Shown in pieces: positions 35,122 to 47,950 of a stretch of DNA of 64,000 nt (positions within the stretch are counted from its first letter, which is position 1; every line of letters starts with the position of its first letter). The notes under the pieces were generated by a model. The model was not told the origin of the DNA, made no database searches, and worked only from the letters and a program-made list of their open reading frames with translations. Origin of the DNA: Symbiodinium natans (taxonomy: Eukaryota > Sar > Dinophyceae > Suessiales > Symbiodiniaceae); NCBI GenBank assembly GCA_905221605.1, contig CAJNDS010002177.1, positions 146,001-210,000 on the forward strand, written 5' to 3'. Made by a program: the position numbers and the translations under genes.

Positions 35122-36712
35122 ACCCTTAAACCGAACGCAGCCATCCGGGCTTCTTAGGGGGACCAATCAGCTTCGGCCCTTCCTTGATCTCTTGCCCGGG
35201 CGACGCGACTCGCACGTTCAGGGCCTTCACCCTCAATCCTGAAGCCCTAAACCCCCTAAATCCCCCCAAATATAGGACGAGGTGCCCCCAAAGGTAGGAG
35301 GGCTTGAGGTAGCTTTTTGTGTCCCAGAGTTTCCTCGGACAAGGCTCGTGGCTTTGGGGGCCCGGAGTGCCAGAAAACCCAAAATATCCAGATTGTTAAA
35401 TCCGTAGATGCCCAGTTACCTTTTCAAGGAATGGGTTCCGTTATGCACCACGCAAAGAACGAGTTTTTCTTTTTTTTTCCTAGGGTTGCTGTGGGGCCGG
35501 GAACCATGACTTGCTGCTGAACACATGCCACTCATACATACAGGCAGTTTTGTGTATTCTTTCGGTGATTCAAGCTTGTAGAAGCAGGACGCGCAGCCGC
35601 TTGTGCCAAGTGTGCCTTCCCGAAGAAGCAGAGAAGCACATTCCTGCCCCCTGCGCCTCGCAACCGCCCGAGGCCTTGGAGCCATGTCGGTCTTAAGCGT
35701 AGGCCAGTTCTTCGTGGACTGCTGCGGCATCCAGATTAACAGACGCTGTGCCCAAAGAGTTTACAGGGGTCCTTGTTGCGGCTTGCTTCGGGAACTAACT
35801 GTATGAGGCGATGCGTTCTTATCCTATCAGAGGCGACGTGTGATTTTTTTCCTCTGTTTTGGGGCGACATCGAGGTGGGGATGGTTGAGGCTTGCGATTC
35901 ATCCTTCATACACCTCCGCCTGCAGCCACTCCTTGTCCAGAATTGGTCTTTCGATCCGCGTTGCCGTGCTCAGACCCGATTGTGAGCCCGTGTCCCAGGA
36001 GTCACCCTGGACCCCTCCCTGCCGGGCTGTTCGACTTTAAGGTAGAGTTTCTCACAGATAGCTGTTCTCACAGAGGGACACCCGAAAGCTTGGCAGTCGA
36101 ATATTGAGACCCTAAAGCTCCTGTGATTCTTACTGGTTCTGAGCAAGGAATCTGGGAATCAGGTACCCCGCATACACTCCCTCAAAGGTTGATACAAATG
36201 CTAGGTCTACAACAGGGTTTAGGGTGAATAGGGTGCCCACGCCACAAAGGTGATCCTAGGCCGACGATCAACCCCGATGGGAGCGTGACTCCGATCGCAT
36301 GGTGTTGTGGAGTCTTGCAGTTGAGTTCTAGGTTTCAGGACTCTAAAATTGGAAGGGGCTTGGGATGAAGGAATCAAGGTTGAGTGTATTTCGTTATAGA
36401 TTCCAACGCGTTATGTCAACCAGACAGGCTGGCGGCAACAGCTTAGAGTAGAGCGGCATTCGGCCATCGTACAGCGCTCATGTTGGTCATCGGAGGCCTA
36501 AACCCTAAGCCCTAAACCCTAAACCCCAAACCCCTAAACCGGGCACTGCCATGACGATTCTCACTCGCCGGTTTGTTTCAAGACTCTGGGGGGCCCCAAG
36601 GACTTGAACTCTCACACACTAACTACCCTAAACCCTCAACCCTAAACTCCCTAAACCCTAAACCCTAAACCCTAAACCCTAAACCCTAAACTCTCTTTTC
36701 TCCGACCTGCAG

Positions 36713-36757
36713 ATCAACTTCCACAAGTGGCATGAGCTGATCAAGGCTCGCAGAAGG
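36713..36757 (+). CDS. Probable exon of unknown gene: INFHKWHELIKARR
   Basis: Follows the telomeric array at 36650-36690 and an acceptor CCTGCAG. The donor is GTTGCC. The peptide is protein-like but I do not recognise a family. Confidence 0.45.
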
Positions 36758-37524
36758 GTTGCCTGGAGAATGTAGCGGGTTTCAAGCTAAGGGATCTTCG
36801 GGGATTTAGGGACCCCCATTTGGTAACCTGAAGAAGAAGGACATCTCTATAGCAGAGACCACAACAGGGCCCGAATTTTGAAAACAAGAACCTCAACTTA
36901 TTCTAGTTTTAACGCTCGGCGACCCGCCTCGGCTTGGGCCTGCCCAGCAGCGAGGTGGGAAACAAGAAATCAGTATTACCTGCTTTTTTTGCTTCCAAGA
37001 CACCTACGGCCCGAGGTCTCGGCAGATTTGGGTTACGTGGTTCCCCTCAAGCCTCAACATATTTATCATGTGACCTTTTGCAGGCGCTTAGTTAAACCTA
37101 AAGCCTTGAGCCTAACCCCGAAAACCTTAAGCCCGGCCCAAAAGCCCTAAACCTGCACTTAAACCCAGAACCGTAAACCTCGAGCTGTCAATGTCGTCTG
37201 GTGACATCCTCCGCATGAGGGCACAAGAGCCCTAGACCCTAAACCCGAATTCGCATCAAACCCCCTTAAATCCTAAACCCTGAAAACCCAAAACCCAATG
37301 ACCTCTTGCCGCCCGAGGCTTTGTTTTGGATTTAGGGGTTTGGGGCTTTTTTTTTTAGGGGCTCACGGGCACTCACTTGATTCCCAGGCTACAGGGCAAC
37401 TTCTCTTCGGGAACTCCGTCGTCCTTTCCCCCAGGGCTTGCGGTTTCTTCCGTCAGCCCTCTAGCCCCCAAACCAGCAGAGCCCCTAGCGCGCGTAATTC
37501 TCAAACCCTGTAAGGCCCCCTGTA

Positions 37525-37566
37525 ACAACCCTAAACCCTAAACCCTAAACCCTAAACCCTAAACAC
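37525..37566 (-). repeat. CCCTAAA array before an exon
   Basis: Five units, ending at ACACCAG, the acceptor of the exon at 37570. Confidence 0.88.
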
Positions 37567-37569
37567 CAG

Positions 37570-37643
37570 GACTCCAAGCTCCCTTACATGACCTTCGACC
37601 CACCTCAGAAGAAGGCCGGCGCCGACCTACAATGCAGAAACCG
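37570..37643 (+). CDS. Probable exon: DSKLPYMTFDPPQKKAGADL
   Basis: The acceptor is ACACCAG and the donor is CCG/GTGCTG. The K.P..FDPP core resembles the candidate exon at 48153 (EFKKVPKFDPP), which suggests related genes. Function unknown. Confidence 0.5.
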
Positions 37644-38929
37644 GTGCTGTAGGGGATTTCGGGTTTTCTCCGGGCCTTCCTGCTGAAGTTTAGGGTTGAG
37701 GGTTTAGGGTTTGGGGTTTGGGTTGAGGGTTGAGGGTTGAGGGTTTAGTGTTTCGGGTGAGCGGAGCCCTCTTTCAGAAACGTCCCTCTGCGCCGAGTCT
37801 GTGCCTGTTCCTATTCAGTTCTGACCCTGCATGAAATGGAAGCCAGAACCTTTTCAAAAGCCTGTTCAGGTTGCTTCTGAACCGCTTTCTAGCTATTTCA
37901 GGAAAGCTCGTTTTAAGACTTGGGCCAGCCCTATGAAAGGTTCCCCTAATTAAACCCGATAAGGTTTTGGAGTTCTTGAGTTCAGGGTGTACTTAACGCC
38001 TCGGGCTACAGGTTTTGATGTGTAAATTCCGGAGCTCAATCCCTCATGGAGCTGAGCCAGAAGATGCAATAGTAGAGTATTTCTGAGAACGTGGCAAGTC
38101 TCATGGACACTCAGAGTACGTCCTTACCGCGAGACTGACTATGAAACTCTGTTCAGAACCATGCCCAGAACAGGAGTTTTCAGAAGGTTGCCTTTTCTAG
38201 TGTGTGTGTATATACATATATGTATATGTAAATGTATACACGCAGTCCGCATTGCAGACAAACCTAAAATACATACTTCCATTCTAGCACGGTTTCGGGT
38301 TTGGGGCACTCAGCACTTGATTCATTTGGGTGGTGAGCGCCCCTGCCGGCCCATAGACCTTGATTCCTGACCTCCGATCTTGGAGGCCGCATTTGCCCAG
38401 GGCTGCCGCAATTGCTACTTTGCTCCGCCAAGGCAGGTGCCGGGCTCGGCCTTCTTTCTGGGATCCGGATTCTGGGGTTTGTCTCAAATAGGGGTCCTTA
38501 ACAGAGGGATTCCCTTATTCCATGTACGTATCCTATGCAAGGACCGCATTTGAGAACAATGCCTTTTTCGAAAACGGCAGTAGAATGGGTCGAAGTTGCA
38601 GTGAAGCCTAAGGGGACCCCCATGCTACGAAGCCCTGTATAATTCACAGAGGTGTAGGGAGTGGGGTGCTTTGGGACCACGTGCCGCTCCAAACCCTAAA
38701 ATCCTTTGCACAGTCCATGAAACAAATGTTGGCACTTTCTCTTCTCAGGCTACTGAGGAACATAGGTCCACTAGCATTCAGGATTCCTTGTGAGGTCACA
38801 AAGCTTTCGGCGGCTTAGACGCTCAGCTCCCTGTATGCACCCGCCCCCTCCCTAGGCCCGCAACCTAACCCCTAAAGCCCAAACCACACCAACAAGCACT
38901 TGGAGCCAAGCCCTGTAAATCCCCCTATT

Positions 38930-39041
38930 TGGGATGTTCCCCCTAAAAACCAACAGTCCTAAATGGGGATTTAGTACCCCGCCCCCTCCCCCCCCATTAA
39001 AAGTCACCATTAAGGACTGCTAGTAAAAGGGGAACATCCCA
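38930..39041. mobile_element. Element A copy 1 (MITE-like, 112 bp)
   Basis: Perfect terminal inverted repeats TGGGATGTTCCCC / GGGGAACATCCCA with inner CAGTCCTAA / TTAAGGACTG. It has no coding capacity. No clear target-site duplication is visible. Confidence 0.75.
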
Positions 39042-39255
39042 ACCCTTGAACCCTAAACCCTAAACCCTCCTAAACCCTAAACCCTAAACCAGCCTAAACC
39101 CTAAACCCTACACCAGCCTAAACCAGCCTAAACCCGCCTAAACCCGCCTAAACCCTCAACCCTAAACCCTACACCCTAAACCCTAAACCCTAAACCCCAA
39201 AAAACCCTAAACCCTATAAACCCTGACCATATAAACCCGAACCCCCAAGCCGCAG

Positions 39256-39312
39256 GGCCTGGATCTGTGCTACGCCTCCATGCTGTGCGACGCGCTACCT
39301 CCAGCAAAAATG
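39256..39312 (+). CDS. Possible exon: GLDLCYASMLCDALPP
   Basis: The acceptor is CCGCAG and the peptide is protein-like. The 3' border is unclear and the family unknown. Confidence 0.35.
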
Positions 39313-40356
39313 CGGCCCGGCCCAGCAGGGGCCTGTTTACTATAAGGGTTTAGGGTTTAGGGTTTAGGGTTTAGGGTTTAGGGTACAGTGCAGCCTTGCG
39401 CCACAAGCAAGGTGCCCTTGCTGTAGTTGCTGGGCTATCAAGTTACAGGCTGTAGGGTCTGTTTTAGGATGTTTGGGATTGAAGGTTTCGGTCAAAATGA
39501 ACTTAGTGGTGATTGGCTTTCGTTTAGGCCTAGGTGCGATCGCACTTTGGATTAGGGTTTAGGGTCTTGGGCCGTTATTACTAGGTCTTGTCGTTGGGTC
39601 TTTGGGGCGTTCTTTGGCGCATTTTGGCGCTCTTTTCATGCGCTTCGTTCATGACATTCACGAGTCATGATAATATAGTTCTTGCGGTTGCTGCACAGTA
39701 ATCATACCTATGCACCCGTGGCAAGAACAACAAAATACTAAATTCTCTGCATTCGCCGAGCCGATTTAGACATAATTTGGCTCGCGCATACGTTATAATT
39801 AATTACAATCACCACATGCAGCTCTGGTTGGGGGTGGTGAATTTTCCAGGTCTGCACTCCTCGAAACCTGGGTCACACCCAAATGCATTGTAAAGCCACT
39901 CGATTACTTATTCATGGGCGCCAAATATGGAGCCAACAACTTTGTACAGAGCTGGATATCTGCATGTTAGGACCAGAGGAATGCAAAATGTGCGATACGC
40001 ATGCACCGACCTCTGCGAGAGGTAGTATGATGCTGCTAGTAGTACGTGCACCACAGAAAACCAGGTATGGCTCCTCAACGCACTAGAATAAGTAGTGAGA
40101 ACTGACCCCATTGACAAATTGGGAGCCCCAGGGTACCCTTATACTATTCTCCTCTTCCGAAAGTCTTCCGAAAGGCCAATCATGTAAACCCCTGGCAAAC
40201 CTAAGCCCAGAGACACCTCACCAAAAGAAATCTCAAGGCCTCAGTGAGAAGGTGTTCTTAAATGCTGTCTTGGAAAGCTAAGGCCAGCTAAAGGTAGTTT
40301 CCGTGCGTGTGGGTCGGTATGCATTGTAGGCCAGGCTGTGGGGTAGGGATTTCTTC

Positions 40357-40488
40357 CCCTAAACCCTAAACCCTAAACCCTAAACCCTAAACCCTAAACC
40401 CTAAACCCTAAACCCTAAACCCTAAACCCTAAACCCTAAACCCTAAACCCTACACCCTAAACCCTAAACCCTAAACCCTAAACCCTAG
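40357..40488 (-). repeat. CCCTAAA array, about 18 units
   Basis: A nearly perfect telomeric array. Confidence 0.93.
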
Positions 40489-40644
40489 TGCGCAAGGTAT
40501 TCCCCCACCAGAAGGGCCCCCAATGCAGAGTTTTCGTAGTTTCGTAACCTGGGCCGCCGGCCAATCCGCGAAGTTGTTGTCCATAGATTTCGAAGAACCA
40601 AGCTCATGCCCACGCCTACCCTACACCCTAAACTCTAAACTCTA

Positions 40645-40825
40645 AAACTCGAAACCCTAAACCCTAAACCCTGAACCCTAAACCCTTAACCCTAAACCCT
40701 AAACCCTAAACCCTAAACCCTAAACCCTAAACCCTAAACCCCAAACCCTAAACCCTAAACCCTAAACCCTAAACCCTAAACCCTAAACCCTAAACCCTAA
40801 ACCCTAAACCCTAAACCCTAAACCT
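40645..40825 (-). repeat. CCCTAAA array, about 25 units, ending at an exon
   Basis: The longest telomeric array in the window. It ends 8 bp before the exon candidate at 40833. Confidence 0.93.
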
Positions 40826-40832
40826 GACCGAG

Positions 40833-40909
40833 ATGGCCCCTTCAAGAAGTTCCAGATCTCCAAGGATGTCGCTTGGCCATGCCTCACATGCCACGAGCCG
40901 ATTTTGTAG
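40833..40909 (+). CDS. Probable exon: DGPFKKFQISKDVAWPCLTC
   Basis: Reads GPFKKFQISKDVAWPCLTCH then EPIL and TAG at 40907. It contains a CxxC. It could be a terminal exon, or end at the GT in TTTT/GTAGAC. Family unknown. Confidence 0.45.
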
Positions 40910-41224
40910 ACCGTTTAGAGGGCGCCCTTAAACTTCGAAACCTTGAGCCCCAAACCCTAAACCCCAAACCGAAGCCCTTTTTGTTTAGGCGGTCCCAGAA
41001 GGAACTTGTACAACCTCCTAAGTAGGGACTGCTGTTGAGGTATGCTGCATGCGACATAGCAGGGTCTGTTTTGGGGAGGCTAGTATTGGGGGGGGGGGGG
41101 GGTGTTGACACAGACGAAGCCGATGCTTAAGTTGCCCTTAACCGCCTCTCTCAATCGCTGTTTGTTTTTCGGCGCTGTGTGGGATACTCAAGAAACCCTG
41201 AACCCTAAAACTCGTAAAGCAAAG

Positions 41225-41299
41225 GACTGGCTTCCACTTATGCTGGAGAGGGACAACCCGCATTGCCCGGATTTCCTCCGCGGCATCTGGTGGATGAAG
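41225..41299 (+). CDS. Probable exon: DNPHCPDFLRGIWWMKD
   Basis: DWLPLMLERDNPHCPDFLRG then IWWMKD is clearly protein-like, between AAAG and a GA donor (AAG/GACC). Probably the same gene as the exons at 44497 and 45131. Not recognised. Confidence 0.55.
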
Positions 41300-41539
41300 G
41301 ACCCCCCCCCCCCCCCCCGGGAGCTTGGTGACTCCTCGTACGTGCGATTGTGCTTGGTATGGGTTTAGCACGAACTGGACACCTTCCCGAAAGCCGAAAG
41401 CCCAAGAGACCCTCATAAAGGTAAGGACGGAACCAACCAGGGCTTTTTTCACAAGCTCACCGGTGTTTCATGGACTTCAGCCTCTCACCTTGCGCGTGCT
41501 ACTCCTCTTGGAGGGTATTCGACCTAATTCCCTTTGATT

Positions 41540-42960
41540 GGCTTTGCAAAGAATACAAGCCAAATATGTAAATCAACATACAAGTAAACACACATGCACA
41601 CGGACATGTATGAACATGCATGTAGCTATAGTATACGCTGCCTATACAAGCACAATTCGCACAGAACAAACCAGGAAACATAATTTCTTAAGAGTTTCAT
41701 AGTTTGCCCACACTAGGAAACCCCACAAATCCAACACCCCATTAAAATTAGGCTCGGATGTACTACGGCATATGAAGCCTGGCCTTCACACCGGAGAGAG
41801 ACGCTATAGAGGCTCGAGTGTTACTACTCCCATCATGTTTTCGATCCTTTGGGTATCTGTGGAAACTTCGCAACTCGCTTCCACGAACCTTCTATTTTCT
41901 CACTTCGCGGGCTTTCTATATTAGTACGACGTCTTGCGTGGTAGAAGCATTGCGAGACAAGCATAAATTGCGCAGTACGTTTTTTGGGGCCTGGCTTGTA
42001 CTTCACACAAAAGCAAATCCAAAGAACATAGAACAAGCAAAAGCCAAAACAAATCCAAGAAAAACCACTCGCTATTCTCTGCGACACTTTATTTTTAGGG
42101 CTTTTGACCTGGCGGGATTGATATATGAGGGGTGGTTCTGGGGGTAGATATATATATATATATATATTGTATGTAGTTCTTTATGGTATTTTCGTTACAT
42201 ACGTATATACATATATATGTGTACATATATATATATGTTGTATTACGTAAATAACTACATATGTTGACATGTCTTGTTCTCTGCAGTTTGTTCTCCAAGA
42301 TTTCTAGTCCTGCTTTCCTCATTTTAACGACGTTATACATGATGCTATGTATTGTTCTTGGTATGTTTATTGGTAGCCAGGTGTTTTGCACTGTGTATAG
42401 CGTGTTTGCTTGATACACTTTACGTTGTAGGCATTGTATTATAGTTTCGATGTATCATCACTTATATCCAATACCATATACATATGTACATAAAAAGTTA
42501 TTCCGACATTCATGTCGTTTTTGTGCTATCGTGCATGTGCATGTTTGCTGAATTGTGAATTGTTCCATAAAAAGACAGAAACAAGTATGTGTATGTGGAC
42601 TGTCTCTCTATATTTGTATATTGTATGTACTTATCTTACTACATATATATATATTTATTTCTTTATTTGTGTCAGAGGCTGCCGCTTAGAGAAGAGCATT
42701 GTTGTGTGTGTATATATATATATAGATGTGTGTTCAGTCATTTGTATAGCACCATGATCATCTTCACAAACATCCAGCACTCATGTCACAATATTGAAGA
42801 CAAAACATATGAAGGTCCAATCGCACATGTATACATACATACATACATACATACATACATACATACATACATACATACATACATACATGTAGCATCACTT
42901 CGTTATGAAATGTCAGATGTATTTGTGCATATCATAAGAACATAAAACAATATCTGGAGC
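41540..42960. other. AT-rich region with microsatellites
   Basis: A marked drop in GC relative to neighbours, with ATAT tracts and an (ATAC)n array at about 42829-42888. No exon was found. It lies in a probable intron between 41299 and 44497. Confidence 0.6.
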
Positions 42961-43043
42961 TTTTCATCGCAAGTCGTTAGCATGCCCAGCAAAGCTCACG
43001 CGGCCAGGACAACATTGCCAACGAAACTCTGCTCACATTTCAG

Positions 43044-43231
43044 GCCGGTCTCGGGGCTTCGGCTTTCCAAAGAGCCCCATGCAAGATCAACACCGGCAAG
43101 GCTTTGCAAGTGATGTAGACCCGATTAATCCTCTGCCGAATTCCCCTGCGAGGATGCCGCCTGGAGACCCGATGGCCGCTTTGGCACGAAAGAGTCTTGG
43201 CATGCAGGACCCTACGCCTGACATGCTGTAA
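43044..43231 (+). CDS. Possible 3' exon with RNP1-like RSRGFGF motif
   Basis: After CATTTCAG the frame reads GRSRGFGF and stays open for about 60 codons with a proline-rich tail, ending TAA at 43229. RSRGFGF is the RNP1 signature of RRM RNA-binding proteins, but the rest of an RRM is not seen. Another frame (DNIANETLLTF) is open over the same bases. It may be a fragment. Confidence 0.3.
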
Positions 43232-43504
43232 TAACTGAACCTTGAATCCTCGGAGCATACCTGGGCTTTCTCCCGGGGCATCAATTTCGTAGCTAGTTTT
43301 GGGTTTAGGGTGTATGGTTGTTTGTCATCTTGTTTAACAGTATCAGACGTGCTTGCAACTCTGACCGCGCAGAAGATCATGTGAAGCGCGAGCAAATATC
43401 GCTCAATATCATCCCCGCACTACTGGACTCATCCGAGATGCCCAGGATACTGGAACCAATTGGTCCACGGGCACCAACCTGTGCACAACTCAGATGCAAC
43501 CATG

Positions 43505-43616
43505 GGGGTTACATGGGGGTTTTCCGAAAGAGGGTACCCTTTTGAATTTCCTATAACAAGGAGTTTACGACTATCTTGGGGGTGTATTCAGAGTACCCTG
43601 ATTTGGGGGAAATGCC
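43505..43616 (+). mobile_element. Element B copy 2
   Basis: Begins GGGGGTTTTCCGAAAGAGGGTACC and ends CTGATTTGGGGGAAATGCCC, the same ends as the copies at 51483 and (inverted) 62107. Confidence 0.65.
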
Positions 43617-44496
43617 CGTATTCAGCTGAGTCTAGCAGTCGGCAGGTTCCCGTATGCCGGACCTGGCTGGGGCTCAGTTTAGGGTTTAGGGTTTAGGGTT
43701 TAGGGTTGAGGGTTCAGAGTGGCAGGCTTGGAAGCCTTCTGGCATCGATCAAGAAGTTCCCGGCAGGCTTCCAGGTCGAGCCTGGGGCGTGCCCAAGCTG
43801 GCATTCTCGAAGAGTTTAGGGTTTGGGATTTAGGATTTAGGGTTTAGGGTTTAGGGTTTTGGGCTATGGTTTAGGGTGTAGGGTTCAGGGTTAGAACCTG
43901 CATTTAAGCATGCCGTGCTTGGATGTCTGGACAGATCTCGGGTTATGAAGGGTCTGCAGTGTAGTGGTTTGGGTCTTTTGGGGCTTTGCGAGCTTCGAAG
44001 CTTGCAATGGGGCCCGCTGTTGTGACAAGCAGAAAGCATTCAGGGGTATGGAGCTTGGACACGCTCCGCCACATGTGCATGTGCTGCATGCGCCGTAAAG
44101 GTCGCATGCCTCCAGCATGCCATGGGTGCCCCCCCACCACAAACAACCAACAGACTATATTTCTTTTTTAGTGTCACATTGTCAACGTAATATATCACAT
44201 ATACGGGTTAGTACGGTAGGATACACTGAGCTATGGGGGTAGCCCAGAGCTCCGATCCGATCCTTGTGATCTCGGATCCTTGTAAATGAGTGCATGGAGT
44301 GAACGGCTCAAGTCTCGACCAAGCGGATCACAAACGAAGACTGCAGAAGCAGCTTCTGAAACCAAGGCCAGGAGGGGAGCAGCACCATAATTCTCACATG
44401 ATTCTCTTGTTCCACATAATAATACTACTTGTGAATTGTTTGTTTATAAACACAATTCACAATGCTGCAATATCTTTATTCGGTCTTGGCCGCAAG

Positions 44497-44557
44497 GAAC
44501 CCGAAGTGGGTTGGGCTGACCAACGGCGATGATTGGATCTACGTCCTTGGAGAAGAG
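44497..44557 (+). CDS. Probable exon: WVGLTNGDDWIYVLGEE
   Basis: Reads NPKWVGLTNGDDWIYVLGEE, with acceptor CGCAAG and donor GTGGGT. It joins in phase to the exon at 45131. Family not recognised. Confidence 0.6.
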
Positions 44558-45130
44558 GTGGGTGGCAGTTGGCAGACAAGGGGTTTAAGGTTTAGGGTTT
44601 AGGGTTTAGGGTTTTTCGGGGTTGAGGTTTTTGGGTTTTCAAAAGGCGGCAGCGGCGATCGGCCTCAGGTGACGTGCTTCAGGCGAGAAGACCGATGCGT
44701 TGGCGTGTAGGCTTGTCTGCCCAAGCATTCAAGCATCCCCATGCGCCACGATGCCAAGTCTTGTTCTCAGTAGGTTTTTTTGGAATCAAGCTTCGCTAAT
44801 TCCCGAATTCTCTTGAAGGCCCCATCCAGAACTTTTCTGGCGAGTCCAGGTTGAAAGCATTAAGTTCGGATCCGTCTGAGACTTTCAACCCTCAACTCGG
44901 TCATTCTGGGCCGACACCTGGAAGCTCCATCTTAGTAAAAGTTGGGGGTTGCAGGAGAATCTGCAGGATCGTATTGTGGGACTTCGTATAGGATATGACG
45001 TCAGAGCCTATAGGAGAACCTATAGGAGATCATCCCAGATATGACCATCCCCCCCCCCCCCCCCCCCAAGCTTTTGCCTTTGGGTTGTAGCATTGTTTGT
45101 TGTTTGTTTGTATGATGTTTGTATGATGAG

Positions 45131-45211
45131 CAGCAGGACAAGGGGAAGCTCTTGTACCCAGACGGAACCCCAGTTGACTTCATCGTTGGCGAGGATCTGC
45201 TGAGGCCATAA
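45131..45211 (+). CDS. Probable terminal exon: GKLLYPDGTPVDFIVGEDLL, stop
   Basis: Reads QDKGKLLYPDGTPVDFIVGE then DLLRP and TAA at 45209-45211. It gives a plausible C-terminus for the unknown gene and lies inside the gap of the beta-helix gene. Confidence 0.6.
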   Translation, partial: QQDKGKLLYPDGTPVDFIVGEDLLRP

Positions 45212-45517
45212 ACAACGGCCTCAATTTTAACGCTACGCGACCCGCCTCGGCCCGGCCCAGCGCATCCGCGTGAGCATGGTGATTCCGCAGCGCAGCGCCC
45301 AAGTCGCTGGTTCCCAAGCAATAAGGGTTGGGTTGAGGGTTGAGGGTTGAGGGTTCCGGGTTTATGGTTTATGGTTTGGGGTTTGGGGTTGAGGGTTAGT
45401 TTAGGGCTCAAGGTTCACGCTTTGGGGTTGAGGGTTTTTCTTGGGTTTAGGGTTCGGCTTGGAGTGATCGTAGGGTTGAGCCAGGCCCCTTAAGGTTGAA
45501 GGCGACTCTTTGGCAGG

Positions 45518-45703
45518 GTGGGGGGGAGGGGAGAGGGAGGTGGGGTGGGGGGAGGGGAGGGGGGGGTGGGGGGGGAGAGGGTGGGGTGGGGGGAGGGGAG
45601 GGGGTGGGGGGGGGGGGGGAGGGGGTGGGGGAGGGAGGGGGCATGGGGGGGGTGGGGGGGGCGGGGGGGGGGGGAGTGGAGGGGGGGGGGGTGGGGGGGG
45701 TTC
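45518..45703 (+). repeat. G-rich GGGGGAGGGG / GGGGTGGGG tract
   Basis: About 185 bp of almost uninterrupted G runs with A or T spacers, so many possible G-quadruplexes. The Pro/Gly-rich ORFs over it are artefacts. Confidence 0.88.
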
Positions 45704-46329
45704 AACTGCCTCTGGTCCTGGCCCCGGTTTCCAGCGGGGGTACCCATTTGAGGCCAAAAAAAGAGGGCTTTGGGTGTGGGTGCTTGTTCTGACAACCTAT
45801 ACACCTCCGGCCCGAGGCCTCGGCGGATTTTCCTGCTAAATGTGCGGAAACTATTTTTACCAAATATTGGGAAGCTACTTTCCCCAAATTTCGTGGGCGG
45901 TTTGAGGTAGCAGCACCAGTTCTCATAGGAGTATGGCAGGACTTCGGCGGACTGCGCCATAAAAAGGCATGTCGAGGTCTCCATCATGTGTTTCTTAGAG
46001 GAAGCTGGGGCGTTCAAACGTAGCAATGGACTCCCAGGGGCCTGTATCCTCAAAGCCGTGTGCCCTAACGCCTCGAACCCCTGTGCTTCTTGATGGCTTG
46101 CCCGACACGTCGTTCCGTTGCTAAACACCCCGCCCCAGATGACCCTCCACGTCTTGCTCCGCTTGTCACAGCTTGTCGTGGTATGGGGATTTAGGGCGTT
46201 TGGAGTCTACAGGGTTAAGTTTTAGCGCCGGGTTTCGGGTTGGGTTCCCAGTGGTGCCTCGTTTTCCTCTTTTAAGGGTCCCTTAAACACCCCAGAAGTT
46301 AAGCATCGGTCCCGCGTGCATGCTGCACA

Positions 46330-46490
46330 CAAAGTGGGGAGCTGTATTTGTATTTTGGCCTTGGATCGCGCGCCAGGGAGTGACACTCGCGATGGGTCGT
46401 TTTCGCGTTCTTGCGCTGTTTGGGCAGATCATGCTTTACAAATGCCCTGAGAAATATTACCTACTAGGCTCAGATGGTGACATCCTAAAC
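46330..46490 (+). CDS. Possible exon: IMLYKCPEKYYLLGSDGD
   Basis: The open frame is protein-like near its end (LFGQIMLYKCPEKYYLLGSD), just before a CCCTAAA array. Borders unresolved and family unknown. Confidence 0.25.
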
Positions 46491-46988
46491 CCTAATCCCT
46501 AAACCCTAAACCCTAAACCCTAAACCCTAAACCCGAAACCCTCTTTTGGTTTCCTTGCAAGAATCCTTGGTGTGCATCCTGGGCCCTTGGAAAGGAACTT
46601 GTTGGATTGGTCCCCCGCAGGTGGCACTCTGAAACGGAATCCATGTGAAGGACACCCCCCCCCCCCAAAAAAAAAAAAAAAAACAAAACAAAAAAACAGC
46701 CTACCCTAAACTTTCCCTAAACCCCCTAAACCCTAAACCCCCAACCCCAAACCCTAATCATGCACAAGAATCACCTAACCCTGGGCTATCCTACACCCGC
46801 TCCACCAAACCCCCCCACCCCAGAATTGGAAAAATCAGATCTGACCTGGGAGGGTCTCCGTTTCTGGGGGCGACCCCTACACTGGCATCTCATCTCAACA
46901 TGTTCTGGTTCGAATCCCTAAGCCACTGGGGGTCCTGAGCTCTGAACTCTTTAATTTGAGTGTAAAAGTTTAGGGCTCAGGGGTTAGG

Positions 46989-47057
46989 GTTTAGGGTTTG
47001 GGGTTTGGGGTGTGGGGTTTAGGGTTTAGGGTTTGGGGTTTAGGGTTTAGGGTTTAG
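46989..47057 (+). repeat. TTTAGGG / TTTGGGG mixed array
   Basis: About nine imperfect units. Confidence 0.85.
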
Positions 47058-47857
47058 ACTGTCTTGGATGTTCAACATGTTTTGCTCAAAGCCGCGCCGA
47101 GAGCTAGGGTTGCAACTTTCCTTTGAGGGCACTGGCACTATTACCACTATCATGACAAGCATTTTAGTATTGTTATTCTTCTTATTCTTATGATTCCTAT
47201 TATAAGTATTATTACTAGTATTGTTATGACTATTCTGAGTCTTATTGTTTTGATTACGTTTCTTATTCCGACTCCTTCTTTTCATCATAGAGGCTGTTGT
47301 ATAGTCTATTATACTATATTCTTCTGATGAGACTGGGGACTCCATCCATGACTGCGGTTTTTGCTGCCGCTCCTCAGCAAAGGGGCCTCTCAGCCCGAAA
47401 CCCTGAACCCTATACCCTATTAAGCCCTATAACTATGAACCCTACAAGCCGTATATACCCTATAAACCCTAATACAGAGCCTATATAAAGTATAAACCCG
47501 GCACCCTGAACCCTGTAGAGGCCGGAAAGCCCTGAAACGTGGACACGCCTCAGGCGTCTTCTATCAGTACTTGGTGAAACGAGTTGCGTTCAAGGCAGGC
47601 GCTGGCGGTGAATCTGAATGTTGGGAATTCTTAAAATTGAACCCCTTTTTGGGGACCCTATATGTACATATATGTATACGTATATGTATATATATATATA
47701 TGTATATATAAGGTTCCATATGATAGTAGGATCTCCAAAAGGTACCTTGACATGGAAACCCTCCCATGTCCAGAGGTGGATTTGGTACCTAGTGAAGTCG
47801 TGAATCTTAGGACCTCCAGTGGTGCTAATCTCCCCTTTTCGGCTCGGGCTTCTTTAC

Positions 47858-47950
47858 CCCTAAACCCTAAACCCTAAACCCTAAACCCTAACCCTAAACC
47901 CTAAACCCTAAACCCTAAACCCTAAACCCTAAACCCTAAACCCTAAACCC
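47858..47950 (-). repeat. CCCTAAA array
   Basis: About 13 units, followed directly by a frame reading FNNMPPDYDDPAVV (47951-48000), a weak exon candidate. Confidence 0.9.

Larger units (their letters stand above)
31630..36712. other. No confirmed exon; intronic or intergenic
   Basis: Contains a TTTAGGG array (31630-31662), an element B copy (32404-32513), CCCTAAA arrays (33808-33861 and 34972-35121) and a C11 run. Weak peptide candidates at 32715-32760 (MIERTDHVGL) and 33745-33800 could not be tied to splice sites. Confidence 0.45.

Noticed and set aside
45401-46128. Proline-rich and glycine-rich ORFs
   Set aside because: Produced by the G-rich tract on either strand; no domain.
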